Assembly (NCBI GenBank): GCA_964496205.1
Contig: CAZBXV010000013.1
Span: 1 to 45,808, forward strand
Origin: CAYLHS01 sp964496205
Lineage (GTDB): Bacteria; Actinomycetota; Acidimicrobiia; Spongiisociales; UBA4744
DNA length: 45,808 nt
Reading direction: 5' to 3'
This document shows positions 8,973 to 16,359 of the stretch, piece after piece. The position numbers and the translations under genes were made by a program. The notes under the pieces were generated by a model that saw only the letters and a list, made by a program, of their open reading frames with translations, ran no database searches and was not told where the DNA came from. The stretch's first letter is position 1; each line of letters starts with the position of its first letter.

Positions 8973-9250
8973 TCAGAAGGGTCTCGTTCCTTGCTACTTG
9001 CTTGACATCGAATGCATAAGTGGCCATGGATATAGAGGCGTTTCGATAATAACGGCACCGTGATACAGTTGAGACAACACCGGGAAACCCCCGGATCTGA
9101 ATGCAAGCACCTCTGGCCACTCCCTCCCGGCTGGAGGTGCTTCGCGTTGGAGCTACTCAAGTTCTCCCCCCAAGTGGCCGATATGAATGACGGCAGCGTC
9201 CTCGATAGAGCACAACGGAGTCCCCCTTCCTCCAACTCGCCGAGGACTTC

Positions 9251-9277
9251 AGGAACCCCCGGATTCCGGGGGTTCCT
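9251..9277 (+). terminator. Perfect 12-bp hairpin upstream of surE
   Basis: AGGAACCCCCGG and CCGGGGGTTCCT are exact reverse complements around a 3-base loop (ATT). It lies before the surE promoter (9289-9294), so it probably ends an upstream transcript rather than that of surE. The element AACCCCCGGAT also occurs at 9086-9096, allowing alternative pairing. Confidence 0.55.
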
Positions 9278-9288
9278 GCGTGTGCGGG

Positions 9289-9294
9289 TAGCCT
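9289..9294 (+). promoter_or_regulatory. Leaderless -10 box of surE
   Basis: TAGCCT, 9 bases before ATG 9304; no ribosome-binding site is present. Confidence 0.45.
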
Positions 9295-9303
9295 CTGGCC
9301 GTC

Positions 9304-10077
9304 ATGGGGTACCTGCTCGTCACCAACGATGACGGCGTTGATTCGCCGGCGCTCCTTCCGTTGGTTCATGCACTGGGCGAGATCGCCGACGTCAAGGTCG
9401 TTGTACCGGATCGCGAGCGGAGCTGGATCGGCAAAGCGATCACCAGGTTTGGTGAGATTCGGGTGACGCGCATCGTTCGGGAGGGAGTCGAGATGGCGGT
9501 TGCCGACGGCTTTCCCGCCGACTGCACGCAGCTCGGCGTTCACTCCCTCTTCGGGGAGCGGCCCGACATGGTGGTGTCGGGCATCAACATCGGTCTCAAT
9601 GACAGCCTTGCATTCTTCCTGTCGAGCGGGACCGCTGGTGCCGCTGCCGAGGGGTGGATCGCCGGGATCCCCGCAGTTGCGTTGTCGACCGGGGTGACAT
9701 CGGATCATCGAGGTTGGGCGAAGAAGGTGTGGACGGGTGAGGAACGCGACCTGTGGCCGCGTGCGGCAAGCGTCGGCGCTGACATCGTCGAAGGGTTGCG
9801 ACGGGACGGCTATCCGACCGGAGTCGATCTCCTCAACGTCAATTTCGGCACCGACGCAACCGTGGATACACCGCGTGTGTTCACCGACCTCGCGAAGATC
9901 GGATACGACAAGATCTTCAGGGAAGTCGAGCCCGGAGTGTTCATTCATGACTTCTCGACGGGTCTGCGCGTGGAGGGCGACCTTGCAGGAACGGACGTCG
10001 AGGCGATCAAGAACGGATTGGTGTCCATCACCCCGGTCCGACTGGCGCATGGAGTGAAGCTGACGACTGACGACTGA
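9304..10077 (+). CDS. surE: 5'-nucleotidase SurE
   Basis: Metal-dependent nucleoside monophosphate phosphatase of 257 residues, near the usual family length. The N-terminal metal site is TNDDG (D9, D10), followed by the VVPDRERSWIGKAIT region and SGINIGLND with SSGTAGAAAEG, the family's Asn and substrate-loop motifs. The canonical GxNxG element is slightly altered (INIGLNDS). The last codons are made of a CTGACGACTGACGACTGA run that belongs to the intergenic repeat family, so a repeat has supplied the C-terminus. It is convergent with dcd. Confidence 0.93.
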   Translation: MGYLLVTNDDGVDSPALLPLVHALGEIADVKVVVPDRERSWIGKAITRFGEIRVTRIVREGVEMAVADGFPADCTQLGVHSLFGERPDMVVSGINIGLNDSLAFFLSSGTAGAAAEGWIAGIPAVALSTGVTSDHRGWAKKVWTGEERDLWPRAASVGADIVEGLRRDGYPTGVDLLNVNFGTDATVDTPRVFTDLAKIGYDKIFREVEPGVFIHDFSTGLRVEGDLAGTDVEAIKNGLVSITPVRLAHGVKLTTDD

Positions 10078-10135
10078 CGGTCGCCCTGCGGCTCACCGTG
10101 GCTGTGCCGCGCTCTGGCTGAATGCTGGCGGGCCG
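10060..10135. repeat. Partial intergenic repeat, copy C
   Basis: GACGACTGACGACTGACGG covers the last codons and stop of surE, followed by GCTCTGGCTGAATGCTGGC, which resembles the GCTGG-rich right side of the full element. The GACGCGACC core is absent. Confidence 0.4.
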
Positions 10136-10156
10136 TTTACTGCTCTGTAGCGGCTC

Positions 10157-10711
10157 TCAGAAGTCCTGATGAATCCGGCTCGGCGTGGGACCCCGCTGTC
10201 CCTGGTACTTGCCTCCGGCCTCCCCGTAGGGATGGTCGGCAGGAGTCGTCAGCTCATAGAAGGAGATCTGCCCGATCTTCATTCCCGGGTAGATGGCGAT
10301 TGGCAGCTTGGCAACGTTCGAAAGCTCCAGCGTGAGATAGCCGTCGAACCCTGGATCCACGAAACCTGCGGTCGAGTGAATGAGCAATCCCAGGCGCCCC
10401 AGGCTCGACTTGCCCTCCAATCGCGCGACGACGTCGTCGCCGAGACGAACTCGCTCAAGCGTGGATCCGAGCACGAACTCTCCGGGGTGGAGGATGAACG
10501 GATCGTTCGCCGTTGTCTCGACCAGCGTGGTCAGATCGTCCTGGGGCTGTTTCGGGTCGATCTGCGGATACCGATGGTTCTCGAACACACGGAAGAACCG
10601 GTCGACTCGGAGATCGACACTCGACGGTTGCACGAACGTCTCGTCGAACGGGTCGATGACGATTCGCCCGGCGGCGAGCGCTTCCTTGATCGTGCGGTCC
10701 GAGAAGATCAC
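10157..10711 (-). CDS. dcd: dCTP deaminase (probably dUMP-forming)
   Basis: Deoxycytidine triphosphate deaminase of 184 residues, supplying dUMP/dUTP for thymidylate synthesis. It has QPSSVDLRVDRFFRVF, GKSSLGRLGLLIHSTAGFVD and KYQGQRGPTPSR at the C-terminus. The HSTAGFVDPGF segment closely matches Mycobacterium tuberculosis Dcd, which both deaminates dCTP and hydrolyses dUTP, so a bifunctional enzyme is inferred. The start is GTG at 10711 with TACCAT 7 bases upstream and no ribosome site, so it is probably leaderless. It is convergent with surE. Confidence 0.94.
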   Translation of the reverse strand: MIFSDRTIKEALAAGRIVIDPFDETFVQPSSVDLRVDRFFRVFENHRYPQIDPKQPQDDLTTLVETTANDPFILHPGEFVLGSTLERVRLGDDVVARLEGKSSLGRLGLLIHSTAGFVDPGFDGYLTLELSNVAKLPIAIYPGMKIGQISFYELTTPADHPYGEAGGKYQGQRGPTPSRIHQDF

Positions 10712-10718
10712 GAGTCAG

Positions 10719-10724
10719 ATGGTA
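10719..10724 (-). promoter_or_regulatory. Leaderless -10 box of dcd
   Basis: TACCAT on the minus strand, 7 bases before GTG 10711. Confidence 0.5.
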
Positions 10725-10795
10725 GACGTCCGGCACGAGGAGGTATCAGTGCGCCGCCTATTGAGGAGTGCTTTGATCTCCTTGCGGGAAGAACG

Positions 10796-12499
10796 CTATT
10801 GAGGCGGAAACAGCACCTGTGCGGCGGTATCAACCATCCATTGGTCGCCCGTTCGTGTGTCGACGACGAAACGGCGGCCGATGTCCGGGTTCTCGACGTA
10901 CGGTTCCTCGTCGAGCGGCACCACGAGGTCAGCCACCGCGTAGCGGCCGTCGAACGAGAGGGCAGCGTGTGTGACCGACCCGATTCGTGCGTCCGCAAGA
11001 ACGGACCACCTGTCGATTTCGGTGCCGTCTTCGGCTGAAGCGAGCACGATTGTCTGAGGGCTGTGAAGTGACACTTCCGACGCGTAGACGAACGTGGATC
11101 CGTCCGGGGCGAGCACGCCGCATCCCGATGCTCGGTCGGGTTCGTGGTGAGCGACAGGTGTGCCGTCTGCGAACGAGTAGATGTCATAGAACGTAGAGTC
11201 TCCGATTCCGGTGGTGACCAGGAGAGCCTCGCCCGCAACGGACGCGCAGTAGATCGTCGTTTCCTGATCGCTCGCATCGATGATCGTGCGAAGGGAACGG
11301 TCGGAAACGGTGAAAGCGACGAGGTGTGCCCCGTCCGTTACCAGCGCCGTGGGTTCGTCCTGATCGATCGTGACGCCTGCCATCGTCCACGGTGATGCCC
11401 CGATGACCGCTTGCACGTCGACCGTTCCGTCACCCAGGGTGGCCAGTTCGACCCCCGCGGTCCCGTCGAACATCACATCGGTGGAGAGAAGCTCCGCGTT
11501 GCGAGCGTACCGAACCGCAGGCCACAGATACCAGTCGGGGGTCTGGAGCGAGTTGGATCGGATGAACGCAACGGGTCCATCGTGGCCGTCCGGGAAGAGC
11601 AGGTCTTCCAGAATCGGTGCAGAATCACCTGGGGTTCCGTCGGGTGGCAGCGCCTGAACCGTGAGGCGTCCGTCGAGCATCGCAACCGGGATGTCGACCG
11701 TGACAGGTCCTCCTGCACTCGAGAAGGTGACTGTGTAGGTCCGCGTCGCCTTGCCGGTGGGAACGCTGTCGACGATCTCGTAAGCGGATCCGCAGAGAGC
11801 CGTCTCGCAGAATGGGGCGAGAACCTCCTCCGCCGACAGGTCCCAGAAATCCGGAAGGCGCTGTTCGATGTCGTCCCCCACCCCCTTGTTGACGAGAAGC
11901 GACTTCGCCACGTCCCACGCACCATCCGCGAGCGCGTCGAGGAAGTCGCTGAGCACCTGCCGGCCGGCGACATCGTCCACTGCGCTCTGTGGCTGAACAC
12001 TCACGGATCCGATGAGAACCTGTCGTTGATCATTGGGGCCACGAATCGTCTGCACCGTGTAGATCTCACGCATCTTGCGGTGCAGTGTCTCGCCGATCTG
12101 ATAGTCGACGAAAACGGTCCTGACGGGTCCAAGAGAGGAGTCACCCGACGCCGTCATCACCGGAGATTCGGGTAGTTGGAGGACGGCCAGGTCGGTACAC
12201 GAGTAGAGGCATGTCGGGAACGTCGGAGAGGCGAACGTCACGGCCGCCTCGTCTGTGAGACAGCCCTCGGCGCCTGTTCCGGCGATACGGTCGGCGATGA
12301 ATCGCCCGATGATCTCATCGGCGAGGTCGACGCTGGGGATGCGTTCGTCGGTGAGGAGCGGTTGGCCACACTCGCCGGGACCAACGGGAAGCGTGACGGT
12401 GGTCGTTGTGATCAGAGGTGGGAGTGTGGTCGACGGTGTGGTCGACGCACCGCTACACGAGGCGGTTGCGAGCAGAACCACGAGCAGCAATCGTCGCAT
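10796..12499 (-). CDS. Secreted lipoprotein, function unknown
   Basis: Protein of 567 residues with a short signal peptide and lipobox LLATASC (Cys15), then a Ser/Thr/Pro stretch (TTPSTTLPP...TTTTV), so it is probably anchored to the outer face of the membrane. The first half has paired cysteines (TCLYSC, FCETALC); the second half (from about residue 320) is rich in short beta-strand repeats such as LVTDGAHLVAFTV and LSFDGRYAVADLV that suggest a propeller. No enzyme motif was recognised. It starts leaderless at ATG 12499 (TAGTGT 7 bases upstream), divergent from another lipoprotein gene. dcd lies 84 bases downstream but has its own promoter. Confidence 0.75.
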   Translation of the reverse strand: MRRLLLVVLLATASCSGASTTPSTTLPPLITTTTVTLPVGPGECGQPLLTDERIPSVDLADEIIGRFIADRIAGTGAEGCLTDEAAVTFASPTFPTCLYSCTDLAVLQLPESPVMTASGDSSLGPVRTVFVDYQIGETLHRKMREIYTVQTIRGPNDQRQVLIGSVSVQPQSAVDDVAGRQVLSDFLDALADGAWDVAKSLLVNKGVGDDIEQRLPDFWDLSAEEVLAPFCETALCGSAYEIVDSVPTGKATRTYTVTFSSAGGPVTVDIPVAMLDGRLTVQALPPDGTPGDSAPILEDLLFPDGHDGPVAFIRSNSLQTPDWYLWPAVRYARNAELLSTDVMFDGTAGVELATLGDGTVDVQAVIGASPWTMAGVTIDQDEPTALVTDGAHLVAFTVSDRSLRTIIDASDQETTIYCASVAGEALLVTTGIGDSTFYDIYSFADGTPVAHHEPDRASGCGVLAPDGSTFVYASEVSLHSPQTIVLASAEDGTEIDRWSVLADARIGSVTHAALSFDGRYAVADLVVPLDEEPYVENPDIGRRFVVDTRTGDQWMVDTAAQVLFPPQ

Positions 12500-12506
12500 G
12501 CCAATG

Positions 12507-12512
12507 ACACTA
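12507..12512 (-). promoter_or_regulatory. Leaderless -10 box of the 567-residue lipoprotein gene
   Basis: TAGTGT on the minus strand, 7 bases before ATG 12499. Confidence 0.45.
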
Positions 12513-12575
12513 GAGGGTGATCGCGCGGGGTGTGGTCACCTGTGCGCGACGGGCTCGGGTGCCGGCGCGCGTGGG

Positions 12576-12581
12576 TAGTCT
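12576..12581 (+). promoter_or_regulatory. -10 box of the 293-residue lipoprotein gene
   Basis: TAGTCT, followed by a leader of roughly 25 bases containing AGGGGAGG before the GTG at 12614. Confidence 0.4.
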
Positions 12582-12613
12582 CGAACCAGACGTCCTTTCC
12601 AGGGGAGGCGAGC

Positions 12614-13495
12614 GTGAGACACCGCGGCATCTTGGTGGCTGCAGTGGGGTTGCTGTTGGTCGCGTGCACTCCGATCGTGACAAGCACGACGGCTCCTGCA
12701 GGGCCGACCACCACACCGACCACCACGTCCACCGTCACGATACTTCCGGCCACGACGTCCACAACGTCCACCTCGACCACCTCGACCACCGTCACGACAC
12801 TTCCGGCCACGACGACCACGACGGTCCCCCCGAGCGGACCGGTCGTTCACATCGAGGGGCCAACGGTGTGCTATTCGGTGGACGGGCACCTGGTCGTGCA
12901 AGGGTGGGTGGAGGACGCGGAGGTGGTGACGTTTGACGGCGCTGAACTGCACTCGTACGAAGACCCCGGAAGGATCGTGTTCTGGGCAGAACTCGAGCTC
13001 GCGTCCGGCACGCACGACTTCACCGTGACCGCAACCGGCAGCGACGGCATCACATCCGAACAACCGATCGAGGTGATTGCCGATCCGAATCTGGTTGTGG
13101 AGTTTGCCTACGTAGAGAGCGTCGACCCTGCTGCCGGAACGATCGTTGCCGACTACGCCGAGTGGTATGTGGGTGACCCTGCGACGATCGCAGCTCGTGA
13201 GGATGGAGTCATCGGCCCCGACCAGTTCATCGATTTCTACGTCCGCAACAACAACCCGCGGCTCCGGACGTTGACCGTCGACGTTGGTATCCAAGTCGCG
13301 CTCTACGCGTGCTACCGCGACCCTGGACCGTGTGTCGCCCTGGAGCCGGTCGATCTGCACACGTGGGCGCAACTGTTGGCGAATCCGGACTCGGATGTCG
13401 TGCCTTGGTTCTGGTACGGATACGGGTCCTTGCCGTATTGGCTGACGATCGACGACGGAGTCATCGTGCAGATCGAAGAGCAGTATCTGCCATAA
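12614..13495 (+). CDS. Thr-rich secreted lipoprotein, unknown function
   Basis: Protein of 293 residues starting at GTG 12614, chosen because AGGGGAGG lies 5 bases upstream and the signal peptide begins at once; the longer frame from 12530 puts 28 non-signal residues in front. Lipobox LLLVAC (Cys18) is followed by about 50 residues of Thr/Ser/Pro linker built from degenerate ACGACC-type triplets. The globular part has a beta-sandwich-like segment (VDGHLVVQGWVEDAEVVTFD), then DYAEWYVGD, YVRNNNPRLRTL and a terminus PYWLTIDDGVIVQIEEQYLP. That last pattern resembles an uncharacterised actinobacterial extracellular domain known to me only by its sequence pattern. No catalytic motif was seen. Confidence 0.75.
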   Translation: MRHRGILVAAVGLLLVACTPIVTSTTAPAGPTTTPTTTSTVTILPATTSTTSTSTTSTTVTTLPATTTTTVPPSGPVVHIEGPTVCYSVDGHLVVQGWVEDAEVVTFDGAELHSYEDPGRIVFWAELELASGTHDFTVTATGSDGITSEQPIEVIADPNLVVEFAYVESVDPAAGTIVADYAEWYVGDPATIAAREDGVIGPDQFIDFYVRNNNPRLRTLTVDVGIQVALYACYRDPGPCVALEPVDLHTWAQLLANPDSDVVPWFWYGYGSLPYWLTIDDGVIVQIEEQYLP

Positions 13496-13498
13496 CGG

Positions 13499-13569
13499 AG
13501 CGGGTGAGGGGAATCGAACCCCCGCTACAAGCTTGGGAAGCTCGTGTTCTACCACTGAACTACACCCGC
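13499..13569 (-). tRNA. tRNA-Gly (anticodon CCC)
   Basis: A 71-base cloverleaf on the minus strand: acceptor GCGGGTG/CACCCGC with discriminator U, D-arm GTTC-AGTGGTA-GAAC, anticodon stem CGAGC/GCTTG with loop TTCCCAA (anticodon CCC, reading GGG), and T-arm around GGTTCGATT. CCA is not encoded. The 3' end lies three bases from the stop of the convergent lipoprotein gene. A -10 box TAACCT (minus strand, 13597-13602) is suitably placed upstream. Confidence 0.95.
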
Positions 13570-13751
13570 ACGGAACCAGAGCGGTTCGGGCACGGGAGGT
13601 TACCGCATCGCGACGAGCGGTACCAAGAGAGATCGCGAACGAGAGGGGTTTCCCACCATGGTCCTGGCCGAACCGTTCCGTCCTTCTCAAGCCGGCTCTC
13701 GACATCGTTCACAGCAACGCAGTGGACCCTGCCTAGAGGGGTCCAGAGACC

Positions 13752-13871
13752 TAGACACAAGCGTCGTAGCATCTGGTACTGTGTCTACAACAGGGCCCGC
13801 CCCAACGGGCCGTAATCCAGGGGCGAGGGACACGATCCAACCAGATCGTGTCCCTCTATTATCGAGGGAGC
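13752..13871 (+). promoter_or_regulatory. Promoter and two-hairpin leader of the Kelch-like lipoprotein gene
   Basis: TAGACA (13752-13757) and TACTGT (13777-13782) with a 19-base spacer form a plausible promoter. The leader has hairpin GGCCCG/CGGGCC (13794-13811) and a perfect 12-bp stem GAGGGACACGAT/ATCGTGTCCCTC (13825-13836 with 13845-13856). TCCCTC of the second stem can also pair with the ribosome site GAGGGA at 13864-13869, so the two pairings exclude each other. Confidence 0.5.
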
Positions 13872-15077
13872 ATGAGGCGCTTATTGATGATTGCTGCCTG
13901 CGTGGCCGTTGCGGGGTGCACGTCGGCCCTGACGACCACGACTGCTACGACAACGACGGTGACGACCACCACGGAGGTCGCCACCACGACCACTGCCGCT
14001 CTGATCACGACTACCGCGGCACCGACGACGACAACGACAGAGCCGCTCCGGTTGACGATCGGGGAGTGGGAACCGATCCCGGCAGCCCCGGTGGCACGGG
14101 CCTACTACGAGTCGGTGTGGACCGGACGCGAGATGCTGGTGCTCGGTAATGGGTTCGGACCCGATGTCACGAAGGCAACCGGCGCGGCATACGATCCCGC
14201 GACCCGAGCCTGGACAGCGATCACACCCATTCCCGACGCGAGAATGAACGCGGCGTCGGTCTGGACGGGCAGCCAGTGGCTGATATGGGGCGGTGCCAGA
14301 ACCGACATGACTTCACCCAACGACGGCTTCGCCTACGACCCGTCGTCCGACTCGTGGAGCACCATCCCGCCCGCGCCGATCGAAGGACGGCTTGGCGCGT
14401 TCACCGTCTGGACCGGCACGGAGCTGATCGTGTGGGGAGGGTCGGTCGTCGAGCCCGAAGAGGGGTCGTTCAACGACGGCGCCGCCTACAACCCGACTTC
14501 GAAGACATGGAGGGTCCTGGCCGATGCCCCTCTGGGACAGAAGAACGCGGGTGTCGCCGTGTGGACAGGCGACGAAATGATCGTCGGCGGCAATGGGGAC
14601 GCAACCGATGGCGACCCCGGATGGGCGTCCTACGATCCCACGACCGACTCGTGGACACCGATCGCGTCGCCCGACGACATGGACGCAGGCATGGTCTACT
14701 TCGGCGCGTGGACGGGAACCCACATCGTGTTCGCGCCGTTCGAACAGGAAACGACCCGTCTCTGGCTGTACGAACCGGCGACCGATCAGTGGACAAGAAG
14801 CGCGCCGATCGATGCAGGCGGTCTGAGTCTCGCTCCGATGGTGTGGACAGGGTCCGACATCGTTTTGTACGGCACCGATCCGTTCCCCCCGATGTGGGTT
14901 CAGGTTGCATACGATCCGGCAACCGACACGTGGTACGACCTTCCCGACGGTGACCATCAGCGAGTCGGAGCGATCCCCACGGTCATCTGGGACCAGAACG
15001 TGATCGTGTGGGGAGGTGCCCACGGAGCCTCGAGCAACGACTACTACGACGACGGCGAAGTCCTGATCCTGCCGTGA
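13872..15077 (+). CDS. Secreted Kelch-like beta-propeller lipoprotein
   Basis: Protein of 401 residues. The start at 13872 has GAGGGAG two bases upstream and is followed by a signal peptide with lipobox AVAGC, then a Thr-rich linker to about residue 60. The rest consists of about six repeats of roughly 45-50 residues, each with a VWTG core (SVWTGREMLVLGNG, SVWTGSQWLIWGGA, TVWTGTELIVWGGS, AVWTGDEMIVGGNG, APMVWTGSDIVLYG) and AYDP/W blocks typical of Kelch blades. Such propellers bind glycans or proteins; no copper-oxidase residues were identified. It is the third Thr-rich lipoprotein in this 5-kb stretch. Confidence 0.85.
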   Translation: MRRLLMIAACVAVAGCTSALTTTTATTTTVTTTTEVATTTTAALITTTAAPTTTTTEPLRLTIGEWEPIPAAPVARAYYESVWTGREMLVLGNGFGPDVTKATGAAYDPATRAWTAITPIPDARMNAASVWTGSQWLIWGGARTDMTSPNDGFAYDPSSDSWSTIPPAPIEGRLGAFTVWTGTELIVWGGSVVEPEEGSFNDGAAYNPTSKTWRVLADAPLGQKNAGVAVWTGDEMIVGGNGDATDGDPGWASYDPTTDSWTPIASPDDMDAGMVYFGAWTGTHIVFAPFEQETTRLWLYEPATDQWTRSAPIDAGGLSLAPMVWTGSDIVLYGTDPFPPMWVQVAYDPATDTWYDLPDGDHQRVGAIPTVIWDQNVIVWGGAHGASSNDYYDDGEVLILP

Positions 15078-15094
15078 GGGGCAGCGACCCTGCG

Positions 15095-15141
15095 AACCCA
15101 GGGCTATCAGCGGTGTTTTTCTCGGTCAGGAGCCCTGGGTT
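15095..15141. terminator. Bidirectional terminator between convergent genes
   Basis: AACCCAGGGCT (15095-15105) and AGCCCTGGGTT (15131-15141) are perfect reverse complements over 11 bases. The loop is 25 bases and contains a T5 run. It separates the Kelch-like gene from the small membrane protein gene. Confidence 0.55.
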
Positions 15142-15175
15142 GGGGGGCTTGGTCGAGTGATACGACCGACATCCG

Positions 15176-15376
15176 CTAGACGACGAGACTGGCGACCGCC
15201 CAGGCTGTGACCACCACACCAACCAGCAGAAGGAACCACGCACGGCCCGTGTAGACCGGCTCGCTTTCATTCTTGTCACCCTTCACGAGCGCGATGAAGT
15301 TGCCGAGCACCATTGCCAGCCCGATAGCGAGCACGAGCAGAGCCATCGTCTCATTGAGGCCGAGTAGTCCCTCCAT
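15176..15376 (-). CDS. Small two-helix membrane protein
   Basis: Protein of 66 residues with two hydrophobic segments (about 11-31 and 46-65) joined by a short charged loop, KGDKNESEPVYTGR. The function is unknown. It is accepted as a gene because of its clean membrane pattern, its position between terminators, and a leaderless start: TAGCGT (minus strand, 15386-15391) lies 9 bases before the ATG. Confidence 0.6.
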   Translation of the reverse strand: MEGLLGLNETMALLVLAIGLAMVLGNFIALVKGDKNESEPVYTGRAWFLLLVGVVVTAWAVASLVV

Positions 15377-15385
15377 GTCGGCGTC

Positions 15386-15391
15386 ACGCTA
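15386..15391 (-). promoter_or_regulatory. Leaderless -10 box of the small membrane protein gene
   Basis: TAGCGT on the minus strand, 9 bases before ATG 15376. Confidence 0.4.
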
Positions 15392-15446
15392 GTAGACGGC
15401 CGAAGCCGTTCCGGAAACCGTGCCGGTGCGATCGGCGGCCGTTCCG

Positions 15447-15452
15447 TACAAT
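15447..15452 (+). promoter_or_regulatory. Leaderless -10 box of the CDF transporter gene
   Basis: TACAAT, 7 bases before ATG 15460. It includes the AT of an upstream ATG at 15451, which argues against that start. Confidence 0.5.
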
Positions 15453-15459
15453 GCCCCGC

Positions 15460-16359
15460 ATGGCCGAGTCACGATCGGCGGTCATTGCCGCACTCTTGGG
15501 GAACACCGCCATCGCCATTGCCAAGTTCGTCGCGGCGTTCATCACAGGAAGCGTCGGCATGCTTGCAGAGGCGGTGCACTCTGTCGCGGATACCGGAAAT
15601 CAGCTGCTCCTCCTTCGGGGGCTTGCCGTTGCCAGAAGAGGCCGGTCGGTTGAGCATCCATTCGGGCGTGGCAAAGAGGTGTACTTCTGGAGCTTCATGG
15701 TCGCCGTCATGCTGTTTGTCGGCGGCGGGGTCCTGGCGGTGCAGCGGGGCATTCAGGCGATACAGCATCCCCATGTAGTGACGGACTTCGTCGCCAGCTT
15801 CGTGGTGCTCGGGGTAGCAGTCGTGATCGAATCGCTCTCCCTTCGTATTGCCCGCCGTGAGTTCAACCGCGAGCGAGGCACCAGGAGAGTGTGGCGGTCG
15901 TTGCGATCCACCAAGGACAGCTCTGTTCTAGTGGTCTTGCTCGAGGACAGCGCAGCGATCGTGGGTCTCCTGCTGGCAGCAAGCGGTCTGGTCCTCACGA
16001 TCGTCACCGGTTCTGAGGTGTGGGACGGCGTCGCTTCGATCCTCATCGGAATCCTTCTCGGCCTCGTGGCTGTCCTCCTGGCATCCGAGACCAAAGAGCT
16101 GCTGGTTGGTGAAGCAGCGACGCGTGCCGATCGATCTGCGATTCGCGCGGCGGTGCTCTCTGTTGAAGAGGTCGAAGCGGTGGGGAGGCTGTTGACGATG
16201 CATCTGGGTCCCGAGGACGTGCTCGTCAACATCGACGTCGACCTGCGAGACGATCTCAGCAGCGAAGACGCCATCGATGTTGTGCATCACATCGAGGAAG
16301 CGATTCGAAGTGTCCTGCCGGAGGCAGGTGACATCTTCGTGGAGTCTGTCCATGTTTGA
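15460..16359 (+). CDS. Cation diffusion facilitator (CDF) metal exporter
   Basis: Protein of 299 residues from ATG 15460. The membrane half carries the family pattern GMLAEAVHSVADTGNQ, whose His and Asp form the transport site (HxxxD), and a second intramembrane site near LLEDSAAIVGLLLA. The C-terminal cytoplasmic domain (from about 205) ends DIFVESVHV. Substrates in the family are Zn, Co, Fe, Cd or Mn; the mixed HxxxD first site suggests zinc or cobalt, but this is inference. The stop overlaps the thrB start by 8 bases, so an unrelated biosynthetic gene is translationally coupled to it. Confidence 0.88.
   Translation: MAESRSAVIAALLGNTAIAIAKFVAAFITGSVGMLAEAVHSVADTGNQLLLLRGLAVARRGRSVEHPFGRGKEVYFWSFMVAVMLFVGGGVLAVQRGIQAIQHPHVVTDFVASFVVLGVAVVIESLSLRIARREFNRERGTRRVWRSLRSTKDSSVLVVLLEDSAAIVGLLLAASGLVLTIVTGSEVWDGVASILIGILLGLVAVLLASETKELLVGEAATRADRSAIRAAVLSVEEVEAVGRLLTMHLGPEDVLVNIDVDLRDDLSSEDAIDVVHHIEEAIRSVLPEAGDIFVESVHV

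Larger units (their letters stand above)
8973..9303. other. Non-coding divergent region with structured segments
   Basis: No protein gene. The plus strand has a candidate -10 TACAGT at 9064-9069, then a small hairpin CCGGG/CCCGG (9080-9094), a larger stem AAGCACCTC/GAGGTGCTT (9105-9113 with 9134-9142), and the strong hairpin at 9251-9277. It could be a small RNA or an attenuated leader. A LysR operator may also lie near 9000-9060, but no convincing dyad was found. Confidence 0.45.

Noticed and set aside
11411..12175. A 254-codon plus-strand frame opposite the 567-residue lipoprotein
   Set aside because: The minus frame has a signal peptide, lipobox and promoter; the plus frame has no start signal or family pattern.
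12614..12850. Thr-rich tract as a possible mis-assembly or non-coding repeat
   Set aside because: The frame is kept throughout with a signal peptide in front and a folded domain behind; such linkers occur in two neighbouring lipoproteins as well.
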